From assembly GCF_963675165.1 (NCBI RefSeq), contig NC_087388.1:248001-312000 (forward strand): a stretch of DNA of 64,000 bases, given 5' to 3'. The stretch is from Halichondria panicea (Eukaryota; Porifera; Demospongiae; Suberitida; Halichondriidae). A program made the position numbers and the translations under genes. This document shows positions 23,652 through 36,287 of the stretch, one piece after another (positions within the stretch are counted from its first letter, which is position 1; the number at the start of each line of letters is the position of its first letter). The notes below the pieces were generated by a model. The model saw only the letters and a list, made by a program, of their open reading frames with translations. It ran no database searches and was not told the DNA's origin.

Positions 23652-25846
23652 ATGGCTGAGAGGGAAGGCTGCTGCAAGACTCCATTCTTCACTATAGAAT
23701 GGGCAATGTGGGCCAATGTGAATGCTCTCTACTCGGCCGTGTGTGAGTGCCCCCCCACACGTACACAAGCATGGCCGGCTGTGTATGTGTGGCTAGTATA
23801 GTAGGAGCCCTGAGGCCCTTGTGTGTGTAGTAAAGTGCCAGGCCCTCAATAGATATTTAGTTAGAGAAAGCTAGCTGTAGCTACATACCTCTGTAAGTCA
23901 GTGCCCTACACGTACATATAATAGCAATGTACGTACGTGTAAATTAATATATAATTAATGTCATCTTGTTGCTTACATACAGTTATGTTTATCGGAGGGG
24001 TTGTCGCTGCTACCATGGAGACCATCAACGAAAACTCTCTTCCCGTTCATTCGTTTGGTGTCGTGGCCAGGTGGATTGTCATGTATCCTGTACAGCGAAT
24101 AATGGCTTGTACGATATCATGTGTATACATGTATAGCCCATTTCCCCTCTGTATCACTATACCAAATACACGTCCATATTAACTAACATAATTATAGCCA
24201 GCGTAAGGTGCCTTATTGAAAGAAAGCCCGTATTTGGTTATAATTATTTCTGGCTAATCTAATTAGCTGGCTAAAAATTAATTGGCAGGAAATACTCTAT
24301 TCGCAGGGTCATTATTTTGATGTCTTCTTTAAACTTTCTCATTTCACTGAGTGTGTTTGTCCACATACGTACTGCGGTTGCCAACAACAACCAGAGTGTT
24401 ACGCAGTAGAAGAGATTCGCCATTAGTGTATAAGGATTAATTACGATAAGAGTATTTTGATGTATGTATAATTATATAGCTATTTAGAGCACAAATTAAA
24501 GTGTGTATTCCTTGACTAATTGTCAGTGGATTGTCTCTGATCATCTTTTTCATTGAGTACCCGCGAGGAAAGAGACGAAAGAACAAGAAGAATGTGGAGA
24601 GGCCGTGAGTGTGTGTGTGTGTGTGTGATGTGTGATGTGTGAGTGTGCTCTCGTCGCCTTTATTCAATAGCAGGTCTAATTGTAGGCGTAATTATCACCA
24701 AAGATGCAAATCTTGTTTCCAAAGTCTATATGAATCTGTGTTAATTTACTGTGTATGATGAGTAACCGTACGCACATGACTAGCTATTATTTCCCTGCAG
24801 TGGTCAGAGCTACATTGCTCCAGTGATCAACTTGACGTTTTTCGTGGGCAAAATCTACATTTTCAGAGTGATATTCTATATTCTGTAAGTGTCATCAATC
24901 ACACTGTATGTTTGTCTACTCCTACACAGAGCAATAACTGAGATGTGTATTTAAGTAATTTTACTCAACCTCAACTCATTGTGAAAGTGTTCTCTCGTTT
25001 ATTTTATGGCTGACAGTACCTTTGCATATACCACATACCCACTGTACACACAGTAACCTTACCCCCTGTACCACATACCCACTGTACACACAGTAACCTT
25101 ACCCCCTATTTATCCAGTACCACATACCCACTGTACACACAGTAACCTTACCCCCTATTTATCCAGTACCACATACCCACTGTACACACAGTAACCTTAC
25201 CCCCTATTTATCCAGTACCACATACCCACTGTACACACAGTTACTGTAACATTACCCCCTCATACAGTACACACAGTAACCCCCCCCCCCCCCCACACAC
25301 ACACACACATACACATACAGAGCCATCATTCCGTGCATCTTTGTGTTGCCTGCCATCCTGAGTGCTATCACGTTGTTCATCTCGTGTGTGTGCTACTTCA
25401 TAGCGGCCATCAATGGGGAGGAGTGGGAGGCGCCCTCGTTGGCATGGGGACCAGGAGCTACACAAAGGGACGACACTCCAAAGGTATAGTTAATAGTATG
25501 TAACGTGCTATTGTACTCAGTCAGCCTACAATGTACAGCTTATGCAGGCTGTGTTAGCAGGCCATGCACCTCTTTAAAAAAAACAGTTCTTTAATTACCC
25601 GTGAAGTTACTTCTAAGGCTGTAGAATCATTTTCCTAATGAGTTTGCTTTTTAATTGTGATATATAGTTCACTGTTGATAATTATGACATCACTGTACCT
25701 ATATCCCTCAGGTTGGCCACACCCTCCCTGAGGCTCCGAGCCACCCTCCACCACGCCCACCCCCACAGGCTAGACAGGGACTGTCAGCCCCGCCCTCTGC
25801 CCCACCCCCTCGTCCTAAGACTAACCTCAGTGATGCCCCGGAATAG
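23652..25846 (+). CDS. CYBA: Cytochrome b-245 light chain, p22phox
   Basis: Membrane partner that stabilises NADPH oxidase catalytic subunits and docks the p47phox organizer. Six exons, 23652-23742, 23983-24082, 24527-24604, 24801-24884, 25321-25483, 25712-25846, give 216 aa (human 195). IEWAMWANVNALYSAV matches the conserved N-terminus, then hydrophobic helices, IEYPRGKRRKNKK (human LEYPRGKRKK), and a tail with SHPPPRPPPQARQG at about residues 178-193. That tail parallels the human SH3-binding PPSNPPPRPP motif for p47phox. A longer Pro-rich end APPSAPPPRP follows. The exon 2/3 join splits an Ile codon and is the least certain. Intron 4 holds a five-unit tandem repeat and ends in a C-run plus CA tract at the acceptor. 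Confidence 0.92.
25029..25319. repeat. Tandem repeat and C/CA tract in CYBA intron 4
   Basis: Five or so units of 38-49 bases, each with CCACATACCCACTGTACACA and CAGTAACCTTACCCCCT, differing by loss or gain of ATTTATCCAG. A run of C and then CA follows and reaches the acceptor at 25320. Confidence 0.9.
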
Positions 25847-26147
25847 TTCAATCATTTTAACTTACAATTATAGTAAACGGTACTTTTATTTTGTTTGCCA
25901 GTATTATTAATTTTTATAGTAATAGCTATAATTATAATTATAGAGATGCTCTGTTTGCGTATTTGATTAACTAAAATTAATTTTATGACTAATCACGTTG
26001 TGCTGTACAATTATACACAATAGTAATATCAAACTGACAGGAACACAAGTGCCCATAATAAGATCGAATTGTAACACAATTAACAAGCAAATTCAGCAGT
26101 TACATAAAAATAAACGCCCACACGTATGCACACACAACACACTTAAG
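25847..26147. other. Tail-to-tail gap, nothing recognised
   Basis: AT-rich 3' UTR sequence between convergent CYBA and NR-C. No gene seen. Confidence 0.5.
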
Positions 26148-29100
26148 TCACTGGTCCACTGTAGACTCTGTTGGCATTTCCTCCGCGCCACTTATCATCG
26201 ACATGAGTAGAAGTGCGTCTATTCTCGCCTCTCCTTCATGTACAAATTGTTCCAATCGCAGCTGCTCCGTGACCTCTAACCCCACCTCGAAGAGCGGTGT
26301 GAGTAGACACATGAGGTCACCAAATCTCCCCGGATCCTCCGAGTGTTTCTCTGTGTACTCCATCAGCTCAATGTGCTTTCGCTTTCGATATTGACGCACG
26401 ATCTCACGATTACGTAATCCATTGGCCTCTGTGTGGGCGGGGGCGGGGTGAGACATGGTAAATGAACACTACAACATATATTTACAGAGCATCAACTAGT
26501 ATTAGATTTTCAGGATATTACAGCCATACTTCAAGCCTAAGGCTACTACAAGCCATGCACATACACACAGCTGCACTTTAGCTGAGAAATGTAAACAATC
26601 AAGCCATACGTGATTGTGTATGTATAGCTAGCTTTTATTAGCTCATTTCAGGTATTATAATAACTACTAGCTCTATACAATACAAACACTTACAGTATTG
26701 ATAGCACAAACTCTATTTGAGGATTGAAAATACATTACTGCAAAATAATCACTGAGTAGTGTACATGTACACAAGCCACACCACACCACACCACACTACA
26801 CCACACTACACCCACACACACACACACACACTACACCACACCACACTACACCCACACACACACACACTACACCCACACATACCAGGATTGAACAGGACCA
26901 CTTCTCTGAGCAACCTCAGTTCCTTGTCACTGATATTGAGGACCTTGAGAGGTACAACGAGCTTCTCCAGAGTAACCGAGGCCACACTAGCGATACCAGC
27001 GTTGACATTAGAGGGCATGAGTACAGCGCCAGTGCTGCCTAGCAACAGCACGTCTGTGGGGGGTAAGTGGGGGGGGGGGTCATTATAGGTATACACATAA
27101 AAATGCTATACAGACAAATATAGCTTTTAAAATGGCCCAATTAAATCAGACAGACAGTTTTTGATTAAATGTTCTTGTTTGTGTACTCCGTTTTTACAAA
27201 TGTAGAGATGGATAATATTCTAGCTACATAGCTAGCATTGTCCCAGCCGATTTTACCAGAAGAAAAATCGGCTTGCTAGCTAGCTAGTTACGTGTGTACA
27301 GGTATAATTATAAATGTTGTACATACTTTCATATGCTATGGAGCCTCTTGCAAAGCCCAGCATGACAAGCTCTGCCACTGTCCTTCTGAGTAGGGCTTTC
27401 TGATCCAGGGGTGAAAGGTCATCGAAGCCGGCCACCTCTGATTTGGCCCACTTGAACATAGAGCGTATTCTCAGCCTCAACGATTCCAGCACTTCCTCCA
27501 CATTGGCCTCAGGGAGAGACGCTGTGTGTGTGTGTGGAGTGGGCGGGATGAAACAGAAACAGTGTGTGTGTGTACACCTGCTTCATAGCACTTACATACA
27601 ACACTTGAGATACCGCTTTCATAAGCAGTATGACACTGATGACACGGAATGCTATAACTAGTTCACATGTACAGCATCACTACTACACAAAATAGTACCA
27701 CTATATATATTACACACAAACTATCTAGCACTGTTACCGCTAGACTTTGGCTTGTTGGAGACAGGGCTGGAGCGTGCGGAGGGTGGGGCACTCAACATCC
27801 CCTCCCCACACCCGAGACTATCCGCCTCCCTAGAGATGGCAGTCACTTCAGCCTACAGGGGAGAGGAGTATACGTAGGAATCACATCATTATGAATCCCC
27901 ACAATCTCTCAGAAGACTCTATGGCACCGCTGGTTAAGTATAATAGTAATACAACACTCCCCCAGACATTCCTAAGCCACTGTACACAGGGTACTGACAC
28001 ATTACCACTGTACACAGGGTATATTGTTATACATTGTTAGTATTGGACGTGGTATGGGAACACCATGAAGTACCGTCAATTTAATACATTTTCAAGACAA
28101 TTATTGGGTTTTTACCAGGAAGTAAATACAGTATATGTATTACTACTGCACTAACTGTACTGGGTATAGATCTTAAGAGAACACATTCTAACTCACGCAT
28201 TCTGGTTCCTCCGGTGGCTGAATCTTGTTGATGGATGGAATGGGGACAATACGGAATGGAGATTTCCCAGACTGCCCGGGCAGCATCCCATACCGACTAC
28301 TACCACTAGTAGCCACACCCCCTTGTACATGGGCCAGCCTCGACTGTAGTCTCTGATGCTCACTCAGCGAAGGGGCAAACGAACTAAATTGAACGACAGG
28401 GAAAAGTGGAGCTATTCCAAACGGCATTTGAGCATTTGGTAGTAGGATGGCATTGCCAGCAGCTGTTTGTTGCAAGGCAAGGAGATTGTTGGACGATGTG
28501 AATCCAGGTAGAGTTAGCTGACTGACACCAGAGGCGGACGAGGTGAACTGATGTGAGTTCAACTGTGGTAGGCTATTTGCTGAAGAGGGTACTATAATCC
28601 CACTGCCACCTGGCTGTGAGTGGAAGCTTGACGGAAAGTTTACTTGTGAGGACGACATGTAATTTGTGGGGGGGTGTGAGGTTGGTGAGGGAAGTGGAGA
28701 GTGTGCCGGTGTGTGTGAGGGGGTGGCAAAGGGCGTGTTATTGTGAGAATTGTACACATACGACATGCCAGGATCAGGGCTATTCACGCGGCTCGAGGGT
28801 TGACTGTGTGTGTGATGTGGGAGGGGTGTGGGGGGGGCACTGTGACTCCCGTAACTTGGTGACGAATGATGTGACATCATCTCTATAGCACTGCCTGTGG
28901 AATCAATTCTCGGACGTTTTATAGGGGAGGTGGGCATAGCGTAGGAGGTGTGGCCAGGCCCCGGGATAGACAGATGCTCCGCCCCTTTCCTTATGGACCA
29001 ATTAACAGTGGGAGGAAAGAAATATGTTGCTGGCTCGTTATTATCAGAATATTGGGCCAGGTCGTTGGTTGGCGATGTTTCTATGGTAACGGACTTTCCA

Positions 29101-31166
29101 ACGGAAGCGGCAATCGTGGTGAGGGAGCTTGTAGAGGCTGCACTTGGTTTTGCAACGCTCACATTTTCTGTACTGCCTCCGTTAGTGCTCCTAATTCCCG
29201 CCGGACTCCCGCCACTCTCCCGGTGAATATTCTCCATGCTGTCACTATAATTGAAAAGTTGACGGACATTTGCGTTTTCGAGCATCCTCATTGTTTCAGG
29301 CGACGTCACGTTGAACTTAAGTTGAGACAACTCCTCAATGTCACTCTCTGATTTCACTGATTGTGGGCTCTCCACTGATTGGTTGTATTTCGGGTCAATG
29401 CCATTCGAAGTAGTGTTGGTGTCAGTGGACATTTGTTTCTCTTTTTGCGACCTCGATTGTTTCTTGTTTCCCTTCTTAGCAGAGTCATCTCGCGTTTTCC
29501 GTGGGAACTTTTTGACAGCTGCAAGAAATAGAAGCGTCACGAGTGCAATCAATGTTTGTGGAATGTTTTGAAGGAAGTATAAGAAATGCAAGGTCAGAGA
29601 TTGTAGTGTAAGTGTGTGGTACTGTATCCTATTTCAAAACCATTATTCCATATGAACTCAACCTTTTGGCTTTGATCTACAAAAAGGGGCATATTAATTT
29701 TTGACTATTAGACTCATCAGACAAACACATTCTATTTGAAAGTACTGTCTGTAACTAGAGTTCTGATGGTCTAAATTCAACAATTTTCTGATTTTCTGAA
29801 AGCTTAGAAGGAGCTCTTTCAGATGGTATGCACACATTCAAAATTTGGAACGGGCCATAATTGTCTATTTCGGAAAAAGTCATGGGCTATAATTATATAG
29901 ATAATGATATTTTGTCGAAAGCAGGCCTAAAATACACTTTTTTTAACATAATTATCATCTGAAAGGTCTCTCTCTAAGCTTTCAGAAAATCATAAAATTA
30001 AACGTAATTGGACCAACAGAACTAAAGTTATGGCCGTTCAAAGACGCTCTATATTTAATCATAGATGTTATATTAAATTGAACTCACTTAACCTTGTGGC
30101 TTTGATCTACAAAAGGCACATATTTGACTATTCAGAAGGTTAGACCCATCAGACAAACTGCATTGTCTCATTGCTACATCTATATACGTACATGACAATG
30201 CAGGTTCACAAGACCCACAATGCACACACACACACACACACACACACTGATATGCATTCTTATCTTACATTGTACGCTACAAAAAAAGCTTGGGACTAAC
30301 CCCTCTAAAGTATAGTGTATTTTAGGGTTTCCTGCATCTGTTAGACTAGCCACATCAGTAGCTTTCTCAGGCTATTAACCTTTGCACTTTTAACTGCTGT
30401 CAGGGCAACTATATAAACACATTCATTATCTGTGTACAGCGGCTGTGAATACAATATCATACCATCACATGATGACTAGTAGGGACGACACAGAAAATTG
30501 ACTGTTTTATACAGTTCTATACGATAATTATACACAATTTCTGTATCAGCAAAAAAGGACTCACACTTAAGTCTGCACTACTGCACTTAATATGACACAA
30601 GTGATACTAATAATTTAATAGAAAATTTGGTGTCTTAGGCGTGGCTACTACGCTGCATCCATCGCTCTTTAGTAAAATTCGCCAAATCATCAAATTTTCC
30701 AGTTATACGGTAGTTCTGCATAGCTAATACGTACACACACACACTCACATTCAATCTTCATACCAGCCCTCAGGCACTGGTTGAAACGACAGGCCTGGCA
30801 AATTTGCTTCAAATTCACAGCTGTCCGTCCGATCGCACACTTGCCTCCAAACCGACACTTATAGTCTCGAGACATTTGAACAGTCCTCCGGAAAAAGCAC
30901 TTGCAAGCCTCGCAGCAAATCACGCCATAGTGCTTCCGAAAGCCCCCATCACTTGTGGCACCGTCTCCACACACAGCACACTGCGAGCCCGTTAACGCTA
31001 GCTTGTGGGAGGGGGAGAGTTTAGTTTGAGGGGATTCCCCTTCCACCACCCCCCCTTGGTCGGCCACGGCAACAGAAAGGGGTGTGGCCATTTGGCAGAG
31101 GGTGGGGTCGAAGGCCTCGGGTTTGATGATTCCATTATTAGACATACTCATTATGTGTGTTGACAT
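26148..31166 (-). CDS. Nuclear receptor NR-C, divergent DNA-binding domain and long hinge
   Basis: Ligand-type transcription factor. Six exons on minus, 31166-30749, 29518-28197, 27852-27738, 27521-27327, 27053-26883, 26428-26148, have matching phases and give 833 aa. The DBD is at residues 63-131: CAVCGDGAT, KHYGVICCEACKCFFRR and CQACRFNQC. Finger 1 has about five extra residues between its second and third Cys (x18, not x13), and finger 2 has three extra (x12, not x9). The P-box CEACKCFF has an unusual Cys. A basic stretch (KKFPRKTRDDSAKKGNKK) starts an approximately 440-residue Ser/Pro/His-rich hinge. The ligand-binding domain in exons 4-6 has the signature FDDLSPLDQKALLRR. I see no standard AF-2 core before the end GAEEMPTESTVDQ. 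Exons 4 and 6 have CA-rich acceptors. Affinity to known NR subfamilies cannot be settled by eye. Confidence 0.88.
29749..30045. repeat. Dispersed foldback repeat copy (family R1, full length)
   Basis: In NR-C intron 1. The left half has TAACTAGAGTTCTGATGGTC and ATTTTCTGAAAGCTTAGAAG. The right half has the inverted TAAGCTTTCAGAAAATCATA and ends AACTAAAGTTATGGCCGTTC. This is the best copy for defining the family ends. Confidence 0.7.
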
Positions 31167-33511
31167 TCTCTCAAACAGTAAGTCACAAGAAGTTGGCCTT
31201 CATAACCTGTACAGAAGAGAAGCCAACTAATGCAGTACGTGTCACTGGTAGGTACAAACAAAAGATTTGTACATAGACATTTGTCTTGGAAGAAAGGTTC
31301 AATGGGGCACAGCGAGTACACAGGTACGTAAGCTAGTTACAGTACTTGCATTCATAATTACAACCTCACGAATCTCAGAGAGATGCATAGTACACTGAGG
31401 ACCCTTAGAAACATAAAAGGGAGGTATTCCCGGACACAATTTAGGCGAGGCGTGGATGCTTTTTGAGGGTAGAGTGCATGCACATAGACTGATACAAGAT
31501 ATGTGGCCCAGGGGTTTGTTTCTATCAGTAAGTGGAGGTTTTATTAGATGGTGGAGGTCATTATAGGCACCCCCCTCATACTACTATTAGTAGCTGACCA
31601 GAAACGCATGTCTGTCGTTTATCTTTACTCATGTGATCACAATAGATGGGCTATAGGTGATAAACCATCCACCCAATCTCAATGGTAATACATCTATAAC
31701 AGAATCTAGTCACCATCTGTTCACTGCACCACATGGAGTGTTTGCATGACTATCAATGGACAACAATAACTTTAATAGCCCATTCTGTATTATGTTTTAA
31801 TTAAATCGACGAAAACAAAATAATGTTGCGTGGTGAATCAAATATCGAAGGCTCTGTAATGACATAAAACATCTCTACTATATGCAATATTGAACGTATG
31901 TTTTTGAAGGGCCGTAATGTCTAGCCGGCCATTACATAATATACGTAATAATTATGCAGAAGCTATAAACATTGTCATGTACACTGTACTGCACAAGGTT
32001 GGGATGTATGCATTACTACCTCTATCTTATTACTGACACTCGCACAATTCTCCGTGCTTATTACACTGGCATAGATACAGATAGATACCTTTATATTCGT
32101 GTAATCCGTTGATCCAGTAGCCACTGTCGGCAGTGTGTACGTACGTGTGTACGCGATCAGCAAAGCAATAGCTTTTGGAGAGGCAATTAGGGGGTGTGTC
32201 CACGGGTAGGCCGCATATTTTTGTGGGGCAATTATCAAAATTTTGACAAAAATACAAATTACATCCTCCATCTTTTACAATCTCAAGTGTCCTTTGAACG
32301 CAGAGCTGAGAGAAAGCTTCTTGCTGCCTAACTGAACTTTTGAACTTTATCCCCAAGTGCACCCTGGAAGATAGAGCGCTGTCTTTAAACTACTGCCAAG
32401 CTGGAACAAGGTATGGGGCTCGTTTGAAACGTTTCTCCAAAGATATAGGCGGAATGCAATGTAGGTGGCCATTTTGTTGAGCTCTTAGCTTGGTGTTATA
32501 TATAGTGTATGGCATTATACACTAGTACTGATCGTTTTAGTATCATGCTAGGGTATTTAATTGCCACTACAAAGCTAGGATCTCAATAAACCTGCACTGT
32601 TTAGTATGCAAAAGGTTGGATTGCCATCCATAAAATAATATGCACGTACATTAACATTTTGTGATATAAATCGTACAGTGTTTTAGATGCTAGTAGGGCA
32701 GCCGAATTCACATCGTTATAATGTAAATACTTTATTTGTCTGAGTACAGTAGCTTTAAAGCATGCTTAGAAAAAAATTAATTACAATTATTATCCATTAT
32801 GCAATTTCACAGGCATGCACCACTAATTGTAACACTTCTCTAGCACGTCATTTTTTGTGCCACCCACGAGAATTGATTAATAGCTGTCTGTGTATGGTCG
32901 TAGAATGAAAATATGCTTTTATGACATAAAAATGCTTGACCCCTGAACCTTTTGTAACCAAGATACTAATAATCTTTTTAGCGGGGTAGATGATGTTAAT
33001 CTTGCTTGTAAACAAGTAAATACCCACCATACCCATACGTACATGTACATGTTCTATGTTTTTGATTGTACGGTGGGATTTTAGAATGTCTCTTACTTTA
33101 TTGTTTAGAATGTCTGCACAGTGTGTGTACGTACAGTATATGTACACACACATTCGCATACCATAGCTTCCCTGGAGTGGTGTGTCTTTATAACGGTGTT
33201 GTGTGGATTCATATCGCTAGTGCATTAGCACACTGGAATGTGAAACGGCTCTTAGAAGTTGCTCTGATCTTGAAGCTGTTATAATAATATTCCTGACTCC
33301 CATTGCTTGGTGCAGTGACGTATGCTATGTGCAGCAAAATCTTATAAGTGTTTTGTGTAATATATATTTGGCTGTTAATGTGCAAATATTTGATTCTATC
33401 TACCAATAATTTATGTATAGTGGGGTCTACATAATCATAGCATTTGATTACGTGTAGTCCATGCATTGTACTAATGTTATCGTTCCATACATAGACAACT
33501 TTTTGCTGACC
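31167..33511. other. 2.3-kb divergent gap between NR-C and NR-A
   Basis: Holds the upstream sequence of both receptors. One Cys-rich open frame on minus (32362-32030) is noted separately as a weak candidate. Otherwise AT-rich unique sequence, with no repeat or RNA gene seen. Confidence 0.5.
32030..32362 (-). other. Cys-rich open frame, uncertain
   Basis: About 110 codons with roughly eleven Cys, including CNLYFCQNFDNCPTKICGL and a C-terminal LYLCQCNKHGELCECQ. It is preceded on minus by CTCTATCTTCCAG, a possible acceptor. No family recognised, and no further exons located. It may be chance or an exon of a small secreted protein. Confidence 0.2.
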
Positions 33512-35954
33512 ATGGACACTGAGGTGTGTACCGAGACACCCATAACAACTGTGGAGACTGTCATCACTACCAATGAAGACCTCCCCTCTGGCCATGAGAC
33601 TGAGATAGACAGTGAAATCATTGACACAGAAACCTTCACACAGGTGGTTACTTTATCAGTGATGTAATTACAATAATAGGCCACAGACACTTATAGGTAT
33701 TCATTGACAGTTGTGTATTGTGATGTCATATGTCGTCATACAACTAGTTTGATAAAAATCAAGTTTAAAGCAGTTTCCTTCATTCAAGCTTCTTCTAGAA
33801 CTTGCCAAAACCACCGTTGTCTATATAGCTATTGTCTGCATTCAGCTTCGCAACAAGATGTGTTACAGTGTAGTATCTATGATCAGCCAAGGCACTGAGT
33901 CTACAGCTTCTGCTGATGCTATTGCAATGACAATGAACTCCAGCCCCCTGACTAACACTAACACAAGTGGATACTCGAGCTATTCAAGCCCTGCAGATTC
34001 ACCAGAGCAGTCACCAATCTATGATCAGCTTCTTGACATGGACTTGGGATATGATGCTCCCATGCAAAATGGTTACTCTGTTCCGACTGCCGTACCTCAC
34101 CCTGACAGCCCTCACTCCTACGGTGGCTCTCCAGGCTACCCTCCTCAACACTTCAACCCAAACTCTCAAAATCTAATGTACTCCTCCGGCTCTCCTCATT
34201 GCCCGGCACCCTACAATGCCGGGGCTCCATACAATAACTCTGCTCCCTATGGAGTACATGGCTCAAACTTTTCCTATTTTAACTATCCACAGGGTGTTGA
34301 AGGCCTGTCCCCAAATTCCCAGAACCTTGGCCTACAGCAAATGTGCAAAATCTGTGGAGACACTGCCTCTGGGAACCACTTTGGTGTGCAGAGCTGTGAA
34401 GCTTGCAAGAGTTTCTTCCGTAGGAGTGTTCGAGCCACTGCCCGATATGCTTGTCGTGGAAGTCGAAACTGTGCCATTGAGAAAAACACGAGGAATCGCT
34501 GCCAGTATTGCCGACTTCAGAAATGCACAGCAAACGGCATGAGGAAGGAAGGTCAGACTGTCATAATAGAGTACGTATAGTATCCTGTGTAGTGGTAATA
34601 GTTTGTGATGATACATGCCTAAAGTAAAGATCAAGTGATAGATTATAGTGCCTTAAAAATATTTTATTCCCTCTACAGCTGTTCAAGAGGAGCGTACGCC
34701 TCAAGGGGCTAAGCTGCAACGTGCTACTACGCCCACTCCTCTGGGTTTCCCCAACCTTAACTTCATTCCTCCATCAATTCCATACTTTCCTCAGTCTTTT
34801 GACTCTCCGACTAGCCCTGTCCCTCGTATGCTCTCGCACACGGCCAGTCGAATGTACGGCTCTCTTCCCAATCTCAAGATGGAGTTCGATCGTTCCCCCA
34901 TGTCCACGCCCACTTCCCTCTCCTCCTCCCAGCAGCGATTGTTCACCCCACCCTCTCTTGATACCTCTAGCTCGCACGTGTCAGTGTCAGTTCTGGTCAA
35001 TGCTGATATGCAGTCTGAGCAAGCCGAGCCCGTTAAAACAACAGCTTCTAATATCAAACTGGAGGATCTCTTTGAAGGGCTGAAAACGTCTCTTTTGAAG
35101 GTGATTGAATGGGCCAAGCGTATCCCTGCTTTTGTGAGTCTTAGCCTGGACGATCAAGTGAAGCTCCTCAAGTCAAGCTGGTGTGAGCACTGTACTCTCA
35201 AGTTGGCTGCTCAGAATGGACCCAAAGCCGAATGTGTCCTCCTAGCCAATGGCGTTTCCTGTAACAGAGACCAGATCGAAGATCCGGAAGTCCGTCGCGT
35301 CATTAACAGGGTCTTCAACGAGCTTGCCTATTGGTTGGATTATCTGAATGTGGACCGAGTGGAGTTGGCCTGTCTTAAAGGCATCCTGCTCTTTAACCCA
35401 GGTACGTTTTAATTACAGAACCTCTCTAATTATGTACATACAAAACTTACATATTTCGCCCATAATAATAACAGTGTATTTCTAGCAAATTATGTGTGTG
35501 TGTGTGTTACTGTAATTATAACGAACACGGTATGTGTACACAGCGTGCCCACAGTGTGCCCATTCCGAGCATGTTGTTGATACCACACCAAACATACTGT
35601 TAAAGTGATAATTACATCAAAAAATATTCCTATTATTAAATATACTGTGATGTTTACATACTCAACTCCATATTTCATTATAATTATGGTTTTTCCTGCC
35701 CTACAGATGCCAAAGGTTTGAGCCCTGCCCCCAAGAAACGTGTTGAGATATTCCAGGAGCAGATTCTACAGTCGCTGGAGACACGCACCAAGACCATGTA
35801 CCCTGTCTCCCCCCAGAGGTTCTCTAAACTCCTGCTCAGATTGGCCCCCCTCAAGGCCATCAGTCTCGAGGTCATGCAGCACATGGAGGTGCAGAGGGCG
35901 CTCGGGAACACCAAAATGGACAATTTGTTTGGAGAACTTTTAGATTTTGAGTGA
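33512..35954 (+). CDS. Nuclear receptor NR-A
   Basis: Ligand-type transcription factor with canonical domains. Exons 33512-33643, 33846-34551, 34679-35401 and 35707-35954 keep phase and give 602 aa. The first exon (acidic, Thr/Glu-rich) is inferred because its donor and the acceptor before CTTCGCAACAAG join in phase. Without it, translation could start at ATG 33858 (554 aa). The A/B region is Ser/Pro/Tyr-rich. The DBD at about residues 211-278 has normal spacing: [21 protein letters not shown]-box [30 protein letters not shown]. The LBD signature is [20 protein letters not shown]. The end NLFGELLDFE fits an AF-2 helix (LFGELL). It resembles NR2-type receptors. Several blocks are almost identical in DNA to NR-B. 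Confidence 0.93.
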
Positions 35955-36287
35955 ACACTATTACGGTTGTTTCTAAAACACTGTTGTTGTTGGTTTTTTG
36001 TTTCTGTATTATATTGTGAGTTAATAATTATTATAGCAGTCATGTGTTGATAGGCCTAGAGCTTATAGTATCATCCCTCTTTTTTGTATACATGGTCTCT
36101 TTCTGTGCACATGCTTCTGTACTGTAGTCACACATAATTATGCTTAATGTTTGTAATGCTGTGCTTCTAAATTACCTTATGTGAATTACAAATGTTATCT
36201 GGCTGACAATCTCTGTTACAGCTGCATGCTCTGTGAAACTAGCTAGCTAGCTATCTTGCATGCAGTGAGTGAGTGGCACCAACTATA
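35955..36287. other. Gap between NR-A and the NDRG gene
   Basis: NR-A 3' UTR and the promoter side of the NDRG gene, including an AGCTAGCTAGCTAGCT run at about 36238. Nothing else recognised. Confidence 0.5.

Noticed and set aside
26759-26882. Thr/His-rich open frame at an NR-C intron
   Set aside because: It is a CA and CCACA repeat next to the exon 5 donor side.
28616-29571. Plus-strand frames opposite the large NR-C hinge exon
   Set aside because: They are antisense shadows. The minus frame joins in phase to exons on both sides.
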